The notes: generated by a model not told the origin, from the sequence alone. A stretch of 64,000 bases of DNA from Amphiura filiformis (GCF_039555335.1 NC_092631.1:3165001-3229000); one strand, 5' to 3'. Numbered from the stretch's first letter, positions 49,600 to 62,175 are shown. Made by a program: numbers and translations.

Positions 49600-50690
49600 T
49601 GGATATCAAAGGTGCATTTGACATAATGGAATTTGCTCGAAACTAATGCATGGCAAAAGGAGTATCCGGCAAGCTTCTCACTTGGATTAGGAGCTACCTG
49701 ACAGATAAGGCAAGTTGCCTTAAGTATTTCCTCCATCAATGCATCAGTTCCCCAGGGGTCCATATTGGGCCCACTTTTTTTCTCCGTCTTCATTGATGAC
49801 CTTGGTGATGAGTGTGAAAACCAACTCTACCTCTACGCAGATGATTCCACCTTGTTTTGTTAGATTACATCTGGAGACAACTCTGAAGTCGTTTCTGCTG
49901 CTAGCCTGAACAGAGACTTGGAGAGTATAAGGATCTGGGCATACAGATGGAAGGTGATATTCAAGTCATCGAAATGTAAGACAATGACAATATCAACAAA
50001 GAGGAATCCAACCAAGCTAGATCTTCTTTTTGGTATCACCTAACTAGCTGAGCAGGTGGAGCTGAAGATATTAGGAGTCAGTCTACAGCAAGCTAACCTG
50101 GACAAAGCACTTTTCTAACGTCTCATCCAGAGCAGGACAGAAGCTGGACGCTCTGAGGAGAGCGCATAAACTTGGTGTCAGAGGCAGAGCAACCGTTTAC
50201 AAGGCTCAAGTTCGCAGTGTGATGGGATATGCCTCACTGTCTTGGATGAGTGCCAGCGCTACAACTCTAGGATTACTACATGTAGACTTTATCAGCTTCT
50301 ATCCAGAGTAAGGCCCTTCAAATCATAGGCTTGAGCGAAGAGGAAGCAAGTACAGAGCTGAACATCGCATCTCTCCATCAAAGACGTCAACATGGTCAGG
50401 TGGCTGCAGCAACAGTTCTCAAAATGTATACCAGCTACGCCATCCACCAATCAGATCTGAAAGGCACCACCAAAGCCATTTGTAGTCAGAGGTGCTACCC
50501 GCTCCAGCAGTACCAGTGTCTAGAACTGTATCTACTGGCAGGAACTTCATCCACACTGCAGTTTACGTTTGGAATAGCCTACCAGATGGAGTAGTCGGAG
50601 ACGTAACTGACTACGGCGCATCATCCTTCAAGAGCAGAGTGCATAAGCATCTTATTGCACGTGTCTGATGCTTCAAACGCGGGGTGTCAA
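49600..50690 (+). mobile_element. LINE remnant, RT C-terminal half
   Basis: Across shifting frames: L-D-I-K-G-A-F-D (~49620), G-V-S-G-K-L-L-T-W-I-R-S-Y-L (~49660), V-P-Q-G-S-I-L-G-P (~49750), L-Y-A-D-D-S-T-L-F (YADD at 49834-49845). Then come a thumb region with S-K-C-K-T-M-T-I-S and a C-terminal D-Y-G-A-S-S-F-K-S-R-V-H-K-H-L. Several stops and frameshifts mean it is inactive. It is a different lineage from the 1.9-4.4 kb element. Confidence 0.85.
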
Positions 50691-50699
50691 ACTTGTTTT

Positions 50700-53600
50700 G
50701 GCATAAATCTACTCCTATCAAAGTGAATTGAAGTAGACCTATTCACTTTCTTTACTTAAACAAGAGCACCAATGGTGCTGCAGCTCATTTTCCCTAATTA
50801 AATATGCAAATTAGTTAATTAATATGCTTAACATTTGAGTATTTTTTGTTTATATCAATTACTTTGTACCAAGTTTTAAATTTCTATGATCTTCACACAA
50901 AACCGATTACACCTGTCTCACCTTAATATAAAGCAGGGCCAAATTTTTACGAGCTGCATAGTCAATAAGATAACAATAATGTTAATTGGACCACTAAGTA
51001 CTTATCTTGGAGACAAACAAGTGGGTGAGAAGCAAAACAAGAAACAATTATATTGAGGGTTTAGGACCATACACTGCAAACCCAAAGTGCGTATATTTCA
51101 GCAGATCCTCTAAAATTGGTTTGGCAGTAACAATGAGGGATTAATTACTAAATATAGGCACAAATTTAGACCACTATTTGGGGAGTATACAATCCAGAAG
51201 ATCAGACCTCAAATGTAGTCTGATAAATAGACTCAAAATTAGACACTATAAGCCCAAAACAGCATAGGGTGCATTTTACACATGGGTGGTTCTGGAATAA
51301 GAAGCAAACATGGGTAACATTGTGGGATCTTATAAATCATTGCAAAGGAGCAATTTCCAGTTCAGTGAATTGCTAGCAAACAATAAGCATGGATTTCAAT
51401 GGTGATGTTATTAATAGTATTACATACTGCAGTTACTGTCCGTTTTCCTATACACAATACACAGTGCTCTCACCATTGACGCGTGACCTCTACAAATGAT
51501 GTACGTTGGAAGAATGGGCACATGCCTAGTTAACATCACTGTGTGAAAAATAACCAGCCAATATTTTAGTTATTCTCCAATCTTCTAGCAAATATATTTC
51601 TCTAACATGACCTAAAATTACAGCTAGGTTAGATGTTCAGAAATAGTCGCACTTTTGTAAAATATGAGTGAGGGCAAGGCATAGCTAGCCAACTCCCCGT
51701 GTTAATTGAATGGAGATTTGACCGAAAATATTAGTATCGGACCGCTCACTTCTGAAGAATGAAACTAAAAAAGGGTATAAGCTACATTTTAACTATTCTA
51801 AATAGGTTCTAGAAAATATAGTTTTGTAACATGTCCCTAATTTTTAGCTAATTTAGATGTTTGGAGAGGGTCGCACTTTTGTGTTTTAGGAAGGATATGT
51901 AAACGACAGATAACACCAAAAATATGAAGAAATTATTTCCAAACCGTGTTAAGTCAACAATCATTATGTTGCTCATTTTGAAGAATGCTGGTTAACAAAA
52001 AGCAGGTCTTTGTCTCATTTCGTGAACAAAAGTACACATACCATTGTTTCCTTTCGTTTCCTTTATAATCGGTTACCCAACTGAAGCTATAATACCAGCT
52101 TTATTGTGATGTCGCACATTGAAAACAGACACTTGTGCACAACCAGAGAAGATCTGATTTAATCAGTTGAGCTGCTTCAATGAGTGTTATCTTGGTTTAA
52201 TAGCTTTTAATGGGGTTTAAGTCCTGCAAAGGTCGAAATGAATTCTACTGTAGACATGACTGCATCATGATTTGAGCAGTAATTTTACATATAGTTGTAC
52301 AACAATCAACATTGAATAATAGTTAGTGATCTTCAGAAAAAGTGTATAACAAACCAATTGGGAGGGAGCTAGCAGACCATGAATGTGTCTATAATAATTG
52401 TTTCCATAAGTAATTTTGTCCAGTATCAGTTTAACAAAGGCTAATACTCTAGATTCATATCTAATCTCCAATACTAGAAGTTTTGCTGAATTTAGACGTT
52501 CTGGGTTTGCAGTGATAGCTGCTCCATAGACATTTGGGTAATTTCTGCATTCTATATTGTACACATTTTACACCTGGCAGCTATTGCAGGTAGGGGTTTC
52601 TTGCCCTAAACCCCTAATGTGTACTTTATCTCTTATACAAAATTGTAAAAACACATCTAGGTAGGGTTTATGCAATAGCTGTCAAGTGCTTTATTTTTAA
52701 GATTATGTATAGGGTAGCTATTGCAGATACGACCTTCTCGATATAATTACTTTCACGACATGTTTGCCTGATCTAATTAAGTGTATTTAATTAGCTCTCA
52801 GTTTATTTGCTCAGTATTTTATGACTGCTAAGCCTTTATAGTTGTTTACTGGCCCCCCCCAAAAAAAAAAAACACCTCCCAATTGGAAAAATTACACATT
52901 ATTAGCACATAGCAGCACCATTGAGTTATTAGTTAGCCTTGGTGCAATATCTATGGACTTGCAAAATGTATGGCAAGCAACACTGAAAAGCAAACATTGA
53001 AGCCGCACTGAAGCAATTAAAATTCAACATCTCTTTTACAAAATCGCCAGATCAAGGAGTTTGAACAGTGTTTGTAATATGATCAGCACCACAAACAGTC
53101 TGTAAAGGAGACTATTCTATGAAATCTGGTAAAATTTTCGTAAGAAAATGCTCCAAAAATCACACTTTCCGTCCGAATTTTCCTAGCTAATTAAGTAACA
53201 ATCATGAACGATCATGCAAAGATTGCTCCCTCAAATTAGCAGCTCCATTGGTCAAACGATGTAGCAAGAGAAAGTAAAAAACATACAGAAATATGGACTA
53301 CACCTATAGCTACATTTGCGAGCAAATGAGCTAAAAATGATGTTCGCATTTTTTACCATGAAAAATTATTTTGCACATTTCTAAATAAATGTCGAAAATT
53401 AATTCAAATTGAAAATTTTCACGTGCTTCTAATGATTAGACCCAGCGGTCCTAGCAAGTCCTTTTGTATGTCCTTTTTCGCTCCTAAGACATTGTAAGAA
53501 GTCCTTTTTTCTCCTAAGTCCTTTTTCGCATTACATGTCCTTTTCCGCTCCTCAGAAGTCCTTTTTACGAGACTGAACTACTCGTATAAACTATAATGTT

Positions 53601-54130
53601 CAATTTTAATTGAATGTTTACCTTAATTGCCTTTATTGTATATATACCAAACGTGATATATCACGTATATATTTTACACCTCACTGAAACTCCTTTAGAC
53701 ACCATGTATGTTAGAATATGTGTTATATTTTGTTAAGGTTAGTCCTAACCCTGGAATTGTGAAAACCGTTGGGACGTACTCGTAACTGGTAAATTGTTGG
53801 TCTGAAGTATTTATAAAAAGTATAGGCCTACAAAAAAGCCCTACATAATAGAATGGCAAAGACAAATTTGGGCAAAAATAATCCTTTTTTGAGAAAATAC
53901 CCCCGTTTTTTACCGTTTTTGCAGCGATGGTCCAAGTGTGTGAAAATATTGGATCCAAAAGATAATAATGATAAATTGGATGCTTTACGCCCAATGTTTA
54001 TTGGTCTCGCTACTCTATAGCTCGACCAATAAATATGAGCTCAATCAAATCCAATTTTATATCAATTGTTTTCACCTATCGCTTATGGTACTTTACTAGG
54101 CTGTCTTCCGCCCAAGCCAAAAAGTATAAT
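50700..54130. other. Intergenic stretch, no recognised gene
   Basis: AT-rich DNA with only short open frames, no family motifs, no splice-consistent exons and no clear tandem array. A small cluster of GTCCTTTTT words lies near 53455-53570 and also ~48540. Confidence 0.5.
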
Positions 54131-54136
54131 CCCTAA

Positions 54137-54479
54137 TTAAAGGGCATTTCGTGATCCACAGCCTCATCCCCCCACTTTTCTCAAAAAAAGTTGAGATCTT
54201 TATATCACTGGAAACCTCTGGCTACATAATGTTTATGTACAAAATATTTCTTGCAGATTAATTCGGTTTGCAAAGATATCGTGAAATTTGAATTTCGTTC
54301 TGGTGCACCAGAACGAAATTACAACGCATTGTCTATGGAGCAGTGTAATACACATAATCACGCATAACTCGCAAACGCAAAATCGGAATCAACTGAAATT
54401 TTGGGAATAGGCTTTTTTCGTGGATATGTACTGAAAAATGTCATAAAGAGGATGCTAGGATCATGAAATCCTCCTTTAA
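54137..54479 (+). mobile_element. TTAA-flanked MITE family C, copy 3
   Basis: Same ends and central palindrome as 48767-49111, ~343 bp, with TTAA at both borders. Confidence 0.9.
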
Positions 54480-54774
54480 GTTGACCTATTTCTCAACTAT
54501 AATTAAAATATTTATTTCACCAATTCTTAAGTAAATAAAATGTTGCACAAAATAAGAGACCCAGGGAGAATCACAGTCGAAAAGTGCAAAAAGTAATAAA
54601 AAAAAAACCCAAAACAGACAATGTATTCTTTTAACATTTAAAGTGTAGATTGATTGCAGATTTCTTTTTTACCATAATAATAATGCTACCTATTTTTGCA
54701 TTCTGAAAGACGTCAAATGCATAATATATTATCTTGATCAATTAATGTTTTGAATTTATTAAAAAACAAACATA

Positions 54775-55202
54775 TGTGACGTGTCATGTCAAAAGCAGAC
54801 ACTTAGTTTTGGGCAGGTTATGAATTTTGAGGTTTTTACATATCTTAAATATAGAGATATTTTGCCTCACGACGACGTTTTCCCCAATGAAATCGGACAT
54901 TCCTAAGCGAAGATATTGAGTTCGGAAGTTATGGTATTATAAAATTGGAAATTGAGATATCGGCCTTTAAAAATATTATTGACAATGTTGATACTAGAAT
55001 TGACTTGAAAAATGTCTCAAAAAATACAAGATGCCAGTTATATTCCGGTCTGAAACTATCAGACAATATTTTTAACATTGATAACATCACAAATTCGCAA
55101 CAAACCCAAATTGTGAAAAAAACCACCCACCGGCAGATTTTTGGCTATTTCTCCATTTCCGATCCTGCCCAAAAGTGTCTGGTTTTGACATGACACGTCA
55201 CA
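54775..55202. mobile_element. MITE family B, copy 2
   Basis: Inverted ends TGTGACGTGTCATGTCAAAA, interior ~90% like 9910-10338, flanked by TA on both sides. Confidence 0.88.
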
Positions 55203-55564
55203 TATGATTGTGTGATTTACTCCTGCTCCGAAGTGTTCTAAATAACACCACTTTCAAAAATCAAGTGGAGAGATGCATCATGCTTCTGTTTGAGGGTAAT
55301 TTTTTTATAATGGTGCCTACCTTTTTGTGGGCAAAATAATTTACCGGTGGGCATTTTTGGGCATGGGCAAGTTGAATTCACTGGGTGGGCAAATTAATTT
55401 ACTGGGTGGGCAAATGCCCATTAGTCTCCTGTTATTTACCTCCCCACCGGGCGTATGTGTAACTGGATAAATGAAAAAAAGGAAAGTTTTTTATTTCAAA
55501 CTCTAATGGTGACCCGCAGGTCAAATTGCTAGAATTGTACATTAAACACACCTATAAACAGACA

Positions 55565-55795
55565 CAATGCAATTTCCAGGCAGCAGCTTAATCAGCGCCA
55601 ATAATGCAACATTGAAACAAACAACTATACAAAAATCCAATCCAACCCAACCACATCCCCCAGTAGGCAATGAGGATAAAGTGTCTTGCCCAAGGACACA
55701 ACACGTTGGCACGAGCGGGGCTCGAACTCACAACCTATGGATTATGAGTCGGGCGCCTTATCCACTCGGCCACACGAGCTCGGCCACACGTACAC
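55565..55795 (-). mobile_element. tRNA-derived SINE
   Basis: On the minus strand an A-box-like GTGGCCGAGTGGATAAGGCG and B-box GAGTTCGAGCCCC are spaced as in a tRNA. They are followed by GTTGTGTCCTTGGGCAAGAC, a body motif shared by many invertebrate and fish SINEs. A 5' acceptor pairing is absent, so it is a SINE, not a tRNA gene. Confidence 0.75.
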
Positions 55796-56452
55796 ATGAC
55801 TTGAATAGTCTCAATGTGGATGTGGACATCACCTCGGGTGAAATCGGGAGGGTATATCAGCAGTGGGAGCATAGCCCTAATTCTAACATATAACCTAAGC
55901 CCAAATCCTAACCATAAATATATGCCTGCAATCCTAACCCAAATTCTAGCACTAATCTTAAATGCCCTAAACCCTAACTTTAATAATTTTGGACTAATGA
56001 ACCTTCAGACTAATATACTGTTCCCCTAAACCAATAAATGTGAACATTTTGTTCCTTACAAACGTTCCTAGCTCTCTATTAAAAGCAGGCCTTAAATTGA
56101 TGCTTTAAAATGAAAACCCGATTCGGAAATTGCCATGCAAATAAGGTCACGCTTCAAATGAGAAAATATTGAGTACATGTAGCGATAAAGTCTACCTGAA
56201 TATGACATTGATGGATTTCAACCGAGTGATCCAGAGTGATAATGTATGTGTAGCTGTATAGGACTTGAATAGTCTCAATGTGGATAATTCTTTGATGTTG
56301 TTATACCAACTCTTCTTTCAAAAATTACTTCTGTTTCCCACCCACTTTTTGGTCCTATACAACTATCGGTGTCCGGTTAGGTACTGATTTAACATCACAC
56401 CTTGGCGATATAATAAATTGTATCAAGCATAATAATTAACAGTTGCATAGTG
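55796..56452 (+). repeat. Duplicated segment, copy 1 (first part)
   Basis: GACTTGAATAGTCTCAATGT, ACCTCGGGTGAAATCGGGAG, CCTAA-rich sequence and an OATP last-exon fragment follow in the same order and with >90% similarity at 57315-57968. Copy 1 continues after the inserted MITE at 56453-56775. Confidence 0.9.
56187..56285 (+). pseudogene. OATP last-exon fragment, copy 1
   Basis: The translation K-S-L-P-E-Y-D-I-D-G-F-Q-P-S-D matches the gene 1 tail E-S-L-P-D-Y-D-I-D-G-F-Q-P-S. The following bases GTATGTGTAGCTG and CTTGAATAGTCTCAATGTGG match the gene 1 stop region and 3' UTR (33942-33984). Only ~100 bases remain, with no acceptor or helix 12. It derives from gene 1 or a lost third paralogue. Confidence 0.8.
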
Positions 56453-56775
56453 CCCGGGGGGGCACTCAACTTAAATTTTGGTAGGGGTGTGCGGCGCGGA
56501 GCGCCGAACTTTGGGAACTAAGAACTGATTTTCGGGTAAAATAGGGGCTTGAAGAACTGAAATTAGGGCCAAATTATAGGCTGTTGAGCTAAAAATTTCT
56601 AAATTATTTCCCAATTTGAGCTTAAAGAGCTACAATTGTCAGAGTTTGAGGCTCAAAGAACTGGAGCAGATCCAAATGTGGGGCTTAAGGAACTGCCGGA
56701 GAGCCTGAAAAAGGGACCCTTGACCGCCGCACATACCCGTACCACCTTAACATGTGAGTGTCCCCCCCCCCCCGG
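56453..56775 (+). mobile_element. hAT-like MITE with target duplication and empty-site paralogue
   Basis: 323 bp from CCCGGGGGGGCACTCAACTT to GTGAGTGTCCC...CCGG, flanked by GCATAGTG on both sides (56445-56452 and 56776-56783). The duplicated segment at ~57966 has the same locus with a single GCATAGTG and no insert. Confidence 0.9.
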
Positions 56776-56917
56776 GCATAGTGTTATTGTTTTTCATTTA
56801 AATAAAAAATGAATGCATTTGCTGTACAAATGTTCAGGGTACAATAAAAAGTGCCTTCGGTACCTCTTTGGGCATCGATAGCGCTATAGGACCAAAAAAG
56901 ATGTTGTGCCTTAGATA

Positions 56918-57178
56918 AGGCAAAGTTGCCTTAAGTATTTCCTGCATCACTGCATCAGTTCCCCAGGGGTCCATATTGGGCCCACTTTTTTCTCCGTCTT
57001 CATTGATGACCTTGGTGATGAGTGTGAAAACCAACTCTACCTCTACGCAGAAGATTCCACCTTGTTTTGTTAGATTACATCTGGAGACAACTCTGAAGTC
57101 GTTACTGCTGCTAGCCTGAACCTCGGAGACTTGGAGAGTATGAGGATCTGGGCATACAGATGGAAGGGCATACAGATG
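56918..57178 (+). mobile_element. LINE fragment, copy of 49715-49960
   Basis: AGTTCCCCAGGGGTCCATAT, TTCATTGATGACCTTGGTGA and CTACCTCTACGCAGAAGATT are nearly identical to the 49.7-kb LINE, with YADD changed to Y-A-E-D. It ends in a small duplication of GGGCATACAGATGGAAGG. Confidence 0.85.
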
Positions 57179-57314
57179 GAAGGTGAAAATAATTTACTGG
57201 TGGGCATTTTTGGGTATGGGCAAGTTGAATTCACTGGGTGGGCAAAATAATTTACTGGGTGACACTAGTCTCCTGTTATTTACCTCCCTGTCAGGCGAAT
57301 GTGTAACTGGATAT

Positions 57315-58103
57315 ATGACTTGAATAGTCTCAATGTGGATGATGTGGACATCACCTCGGGTGAAATCGGGAGGGTATATCAGCAGTGGGAGCATAGCCCT
57401 AATTCTAACATATAACCTAAGCCCAAATCCTAACCCTAAATATATGCCTGCAATCCTAACCCAAATTCTAGCACTAATCTTAAATGCCCTAAACCCTAAC
57501 TTTAATAATTTTGGACTAATGAACCTCCCGACTAATATGCTGTTCCCCTAAACCAATAAATGTGAACATTTTGTTCCTTACAAACGTTCCTAGCTCTCTA
57601 TTAAAAGCAGGCCTTAAATTGATGCTTTAAAATGAAAACCTGATTCGGAAATTGCCATGCAAATAAGGTCACGCTTCAAATGAGAAAATATTGAGTACAT
57701 GTAGCGATAAAGTCTACATGAATATGACATTGATGGATTTCAACCGAGTGATCCAGAGTGATAATGTATGTGTAGCTGTATAGTACTTGAATAGTCTCAA
57801 TGTGGATAATTCTTTGATGTTGTTATACCAACTCTTCTTTCAAAAATTACTTCTGTTTCCCACCCACTTTTTGGTCCTATACAACTATCGGTGTCCGGTT
57901 AGGTACTGATTTAACATCACTCCTTGGCGATATAATAAATTGTATCAAGCATAATAATTAACAGTTGCATAGTGTTATTGTTTTTCATTTAAATAAAAAA
58001 TGAATGCATTTGCTGTACAAATGTTCAGGGTACAATAAAAAGTGCCATCAGTACCTCTTTGGGCATCGATAGCGCTATAGCCCAAAAAAGATGTTGTGCC
58101 TTA
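57315..58103 (+). repeat. Duplicated segment, copy 2
   Basis: Second copy of the 55.8-56.9 kb segment without the MITE. It ends at TTGTGCCTTAAAC, where copy 1 joins the LINE fragment. Confidence 0.9.
57709..57807 (+). pseudogene. OATP last-exon fragment, copy 2
   Basis: Same as 56187-56285 with a few substitutions (CTACATGAATATGACATTGA), including the same changes relative to gene 1. It was therefore duplicated after its capture. Confidence 0.8.
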
Positions 58104-58109
58104 AACATT

Positions 58110-58206
58110 GAATTCTTTCATTTCGGATGTAATTTTATCCAGTTTTTTTTTAAACTTCAAAGAAATTCACTTTGTTTGGCAATTATGATTTTGAATTTCC
58201 AAATCA
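58110..58206 (+). repeat. Inverted repeat arm (partner 59482-59577)
   Basis: GAATTCTTTCATTTCGGATG through TTGGAAATTCAAAATCAT-type sequence is present as reverse complement 1.3 kb downstream. The intervening DNA has no gene. Confidence 0.75.
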
Positions 58207-58470
58207 TACACATACGCACTAACATCTCCAGTACATTTTACTAGTAATGTTTAAACGCCCAAAACGCATTATACGCATACTATTCAAAATGCGATACGTG
58301 TGCGAACACAGTACGCGTATATGACAAACAAGTGTGCTTACGCACAAACATGCGTAGTACATAATTAGCCTCACGTTATAAAAGGTCAGCAGACCTTGCT
58401 CGTCCTTCAACATGTTTGAGGGGAGTATGCCGATTTAATTTGGTTACGTAAGGTATCCTTTCAAAGCAAA

Positions 58471-58608
58471 CACTATGGACCACAAGAGCCTCGGGCCCAA
58501 TGGCACAGTCCAATAACCTCAATTACATAATCATAGTGCAAAATTTGACCTCAAGTTGCAGAGTATGAGTTTTTGTACCCAAATCTTCAAAGGTCATTCA
58601 ATGAATGT
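58471..58608 (+). repeat. Inverted repeat arm (partner 62039-62175)
   Basis: CACTATGGACCACAA, GCAAAATTTGACCTCAAGTT and AAAGGTCATTCAATGAATGT are found inverted at 62039-62175, 3.4 kb away. Confidence 0.8.
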
Positions 58609-59262
58609 ACACATGTATTGGGGTATAAGAACTTCCCCTGATAGATGAGAATGTTGTGGATCTTAATGAAATGAACTGGGAATTGTTTCATTGTAAAAGT
58701 TCTAATGTTGTCCTCGAGAGAGACAGTTATATATGCTTCGCTATGCATCAGTGTGTTAAAACAGGCTACCATTGCAAAATATTATGAAGCGAGAAAAACG
58801 TGCGTCTGGTTGTACATAACACGCGGGCAAGACAGGCAAAACAATAATGTAACATTAATGTTTCACATTCCCTCCCCCTCCATATCAATGTTTAAGCAAA
58901 CACTTGACTAAACGTCATTTAACTTGAAGGTTACTACTTGTTTATAAAGAATGCAAATGAAGTGCTCAAACCTTAACATTTTCCTAACACCCCATCCCTC
59001 CCCCTCCCCCTTCCCCACCAATCAATGTTGGGTTCTATTAGGCTCCCGTGACCAAACAAATTAGGATTCAAAATTGCAGAGTCCGAACACGGAGGCTATT
59101 CATAAGACCCAAATCAACATTGTTACGGGGGAGGAGGGGGTCGAATATGGTGCGTGGTCCTCAAGTGTCCCAAGACTAGTTTCCGTACTTTGCGTTTTGT
59201 TTACAAATTCCTTTCCGATGTTAATGACATTTAAATAAAAAAAAAATTGACAGTGATTCGTC

Positions 59263-59343
59263 GTCATCATTAACATTATCACCATCATCATCATCATTAT
59301 CATCACCATCATCACCATAATCATCATCATCACTACCATTGTC
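59263..59343 (+). repeat. ATC-rich microsatellite
   Basis: An ATC/ACC/ATT trinucleotide array of ~80 bases. The methionine/valine-rich minus-strand open frame is an artefact of it. Confidence 0.85.
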
Positions 59344-59481
59344 AAAGGAATACATTTCTTAAATCACGTTTTTAAACTTGAGCCTAGTTTGCCACCAAAA
59401 AATATCAACTACCAGATAAGGCTCAAATAAAAATAAAGAGAACTATTTACAGTCCATTTAAAAACAAATTTGTTTTAGATA

Positions 59482-59577
59482 ATGATTTGGAAATTCAAAA
59501 TCATATTTCCAACACAAAGTGAATTTCTTTGAGGTTTAAAAAAAGTGGATTTAATTACATCCGAAATGAAAGAATTC
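59482..59577 (-). repeat. Inverted repeat arm (partner 58110-58206)
   Basis: Reverse complement of 58110-58206 with scattered substitutions. Confidence 0.75.
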
Positions 59578-60317
59578 GGTGTTCTTACCCGTCTTCAAAT
59601 CACCATCCCATAATATGACAGAGACTAGACTTGCCTAGTACATCTCAAATGACTCGAACAATATTAGATCTTTACAAACACAACTGATTTTCAAACATTT
59701 ATTAAACTTCTGCATAATTATTGAAATCCATTATATATAAACCAGTCCAGGAGTGCGCCTTATATGGATCGCCAGTATAGCATAATAATACTCTCATACC
59801 ACATGGCTACATTCATCTCATTGCATCTCCATCTGGTCAGTAGTTTGGCTGGATCATAGACCCTGAAAACAGGGTCTATGGCTGGACCAGGAAATTATAT
59901 ACACATGTATCAAGCACATGTGCTCTATGCGAGATAACTTCCTGGATTTCAAAAGGCCAATGGACAATCTGTAAAAGCAGAATTTTTTCGTTTATCTTTT
60001 ACATATTCTTTAATATATTGGCCATTGGCTTTCTGATAGAAATAAGATAATCTTGATGTGTTTACAGTTTCCCATAAGATCACCACACACTGTACAGACA
60101 AATTCAAAGGTTTTACTTCCCATATTTAGCATTGTTCTAAGACTGATAATTTAAGCTGAATTATAGGTCAGTTTGCACCTAGACCATGATCTAGATCTGA
60201 CATTTGCACACACGAATGATCGAAGCAGGTCATTGGCAGCGATTGAATCCACATTTACACTTTGTTTCACCTCTGGTTTGGAAGTGAAGTACATGTGTGT
60301 TTTGCTAATAATTGCTG

Positions 60318-60796
60318 TATCATGTATATGTGCTAAATGGTGTACATATACATACAAAAGCAGCTTGTTGGCATGCTTGCAATGCAGCTGTGTAAAAAGT
60401 TCGACACAACTACCAAACTTTAAGTGAAACAACATGGTGATTGTACCTTAAACACACGCCCACATCAGTGCCAGCAGTGACCAACTTTGATATTAATTGT
60501 TATGCTGGTCACATTGCAAATCTGAAAGATACATATTAATGTGAGATCATATAATCAAAATGTTGGACATGAAATAGTTGGCTTAGTAACCTTTTTAGAT
60601 GCACAAGCCTGACTGGCCAGTATAGAACCCTCACTGGGAAGCTGCTGAATTTACCAAACAGCTTCTAGACCAACTTCCTTCCCAATGTTGTTTCACTTAA
60701 AGTTTGGTAGTTGTGTCAGTACTTTTTACGCAGCTGCATTGCAAGCATGCCAACAAGCTGCTCTTATACATGTACACCATTTAGCATAATACATGG
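60318..60796. mobile_element. Foldback element, GCAGCTTGTTGGCATGCTTG arms
   Basis: The arm at 60318-60433 is repeated inverted at 60687-60796 with ~90% identity over ~110 bp. The ~250-bp centre is unrelated. There is no coding signal. Confidence 0.8.
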
Positions 60797-61580
60797 GGTT
60801 TTTTATTTTGGATTAGGTAGGGATGTGCTTCAAGGATTCTGTAAAAATACCCCCAACATTGACCAAAATCTGATGGATTTTTTTTGATCATATATGTTCA
60901 AAATTATGATAAATTTACCCTATTCTGGAAAATTTGTGACAATTTTGCTACAAATAATTAAGAATCTGCACCTTTTCCAGATTTTGGAGGGAAATTTTCA
61001 ACAAATTAATGCCTATCTCCAAACCAGCTTTCTGAAAATTGTGATCCAAAGTCTGAAAATGCACCCCAAATCGCCGCACATCCCGTACGTATACCCACCC
61101 AATAAGAACCCGCCCCACCTCATGGAACTATTCAATCCTGCCCCTAAGACTCCAGTCTTAGCTTCAAAAAGATTTAATTTTGTATCTGTATATATAATTT
61201 CATTGCACATATTTTCCATAAATACAGTTACCAAGGTTTGTATATTACAAACAAAATTATACAAATATTCTCCTCAAATCAAGAAAATTTACATCTCTAG
61301 CCTTAAAAATCAAAAACTTATCAAGATCATTCAAACTATATATAATTCTGAGTACAAATTAAAATTTTCATATCCCTCTGTTCTGTCTATAACCTCTTAA
61401 TTTCTTAAGGACAAACAATATATCAAAATCTGCAAATACCATTATTCCACAACCATTTTGATTAAGGTTTTGCATCTTAGAAAACTGCAAAAATCCCCCC
61501 ATAGCGCCGCCACTGTATAACTCATCATCCTACATGATGCAAACACACTCATCCTTCAATCACCCTGTCCACAATTTAAA

Positions 61581-61948
61581 TTAAGGGGGTACTACACCCC
61601 TCGATAAATTTGTGTCTATTTTTGCATTTTTCTCAAGAACTAATAACACAGTGGTAACAAAAGTTATGTATATTATAGGGGCAAGGTATCCAATTACTAC
61701 ACTGAAATTTCAGTGACCCAAGACAAGCGGTTCGTTATTTATGATAAGAAATAAGGTACCGCTAGGATGTACCTCATTTCCGATCATATATACTGAACCG
61801 CTTGTCTTGAGTCACTGAAATTTCAGTGTAGTAATTAGATTACTTGCCCCAATAATATACATAACTTTTGTTACCAGTGTATTTTTATTTTTTGAGAAAA
61901 ATGCAAAAATAGTCACAAATTTACCACAGGGGTGTAGTACCCCCTTAA
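61581..61948. mobile_element. TTAA-flanked palindromic MITE family D, complete copy
   Basis: TTAAGGGGGTACTACACCCC and its inverted partner bound 368 bp. The two halves are ~165-bp inverted copies containing AAAAATGCAAAAATAGTCAC and CACTGAAATTTCAGTG. Confidence 0.9.
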
Positions 61949-62038
61949 GAACAAATGTGATTGATGGAAGCGGCATTCACTAGGATCCACAACATGCTCA
62001 TCTATCAAGGCACAATTATTTAAGCCCAATACATTTGC

Positions 62039-62175
62039 ACATTCATTGAATGACCTTTGAAAATTTGGGTACAAAAACTCACACTCTGAAACTTGAGGTC
62101 AAATTTTGCACTATGATTGTTTAATTGAGGTTACTGAACTATGCCATTAGGATGAGGCCATTGTGGTCCATAGTG
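62039..62175 (-). repeat. Inverted repeat arm (partner 58471-58608)
   Basis: Reverse complement of 58471-58608 with a few changes and small indels. Confidence 0.8.

Noticed and set aside
49439-49624. Minus-strand frame resembling a hydrophobic exon
   Set aside because: It lies partly antisense to the LINE RT remnant and does not align with any OATP exon; likely chance.
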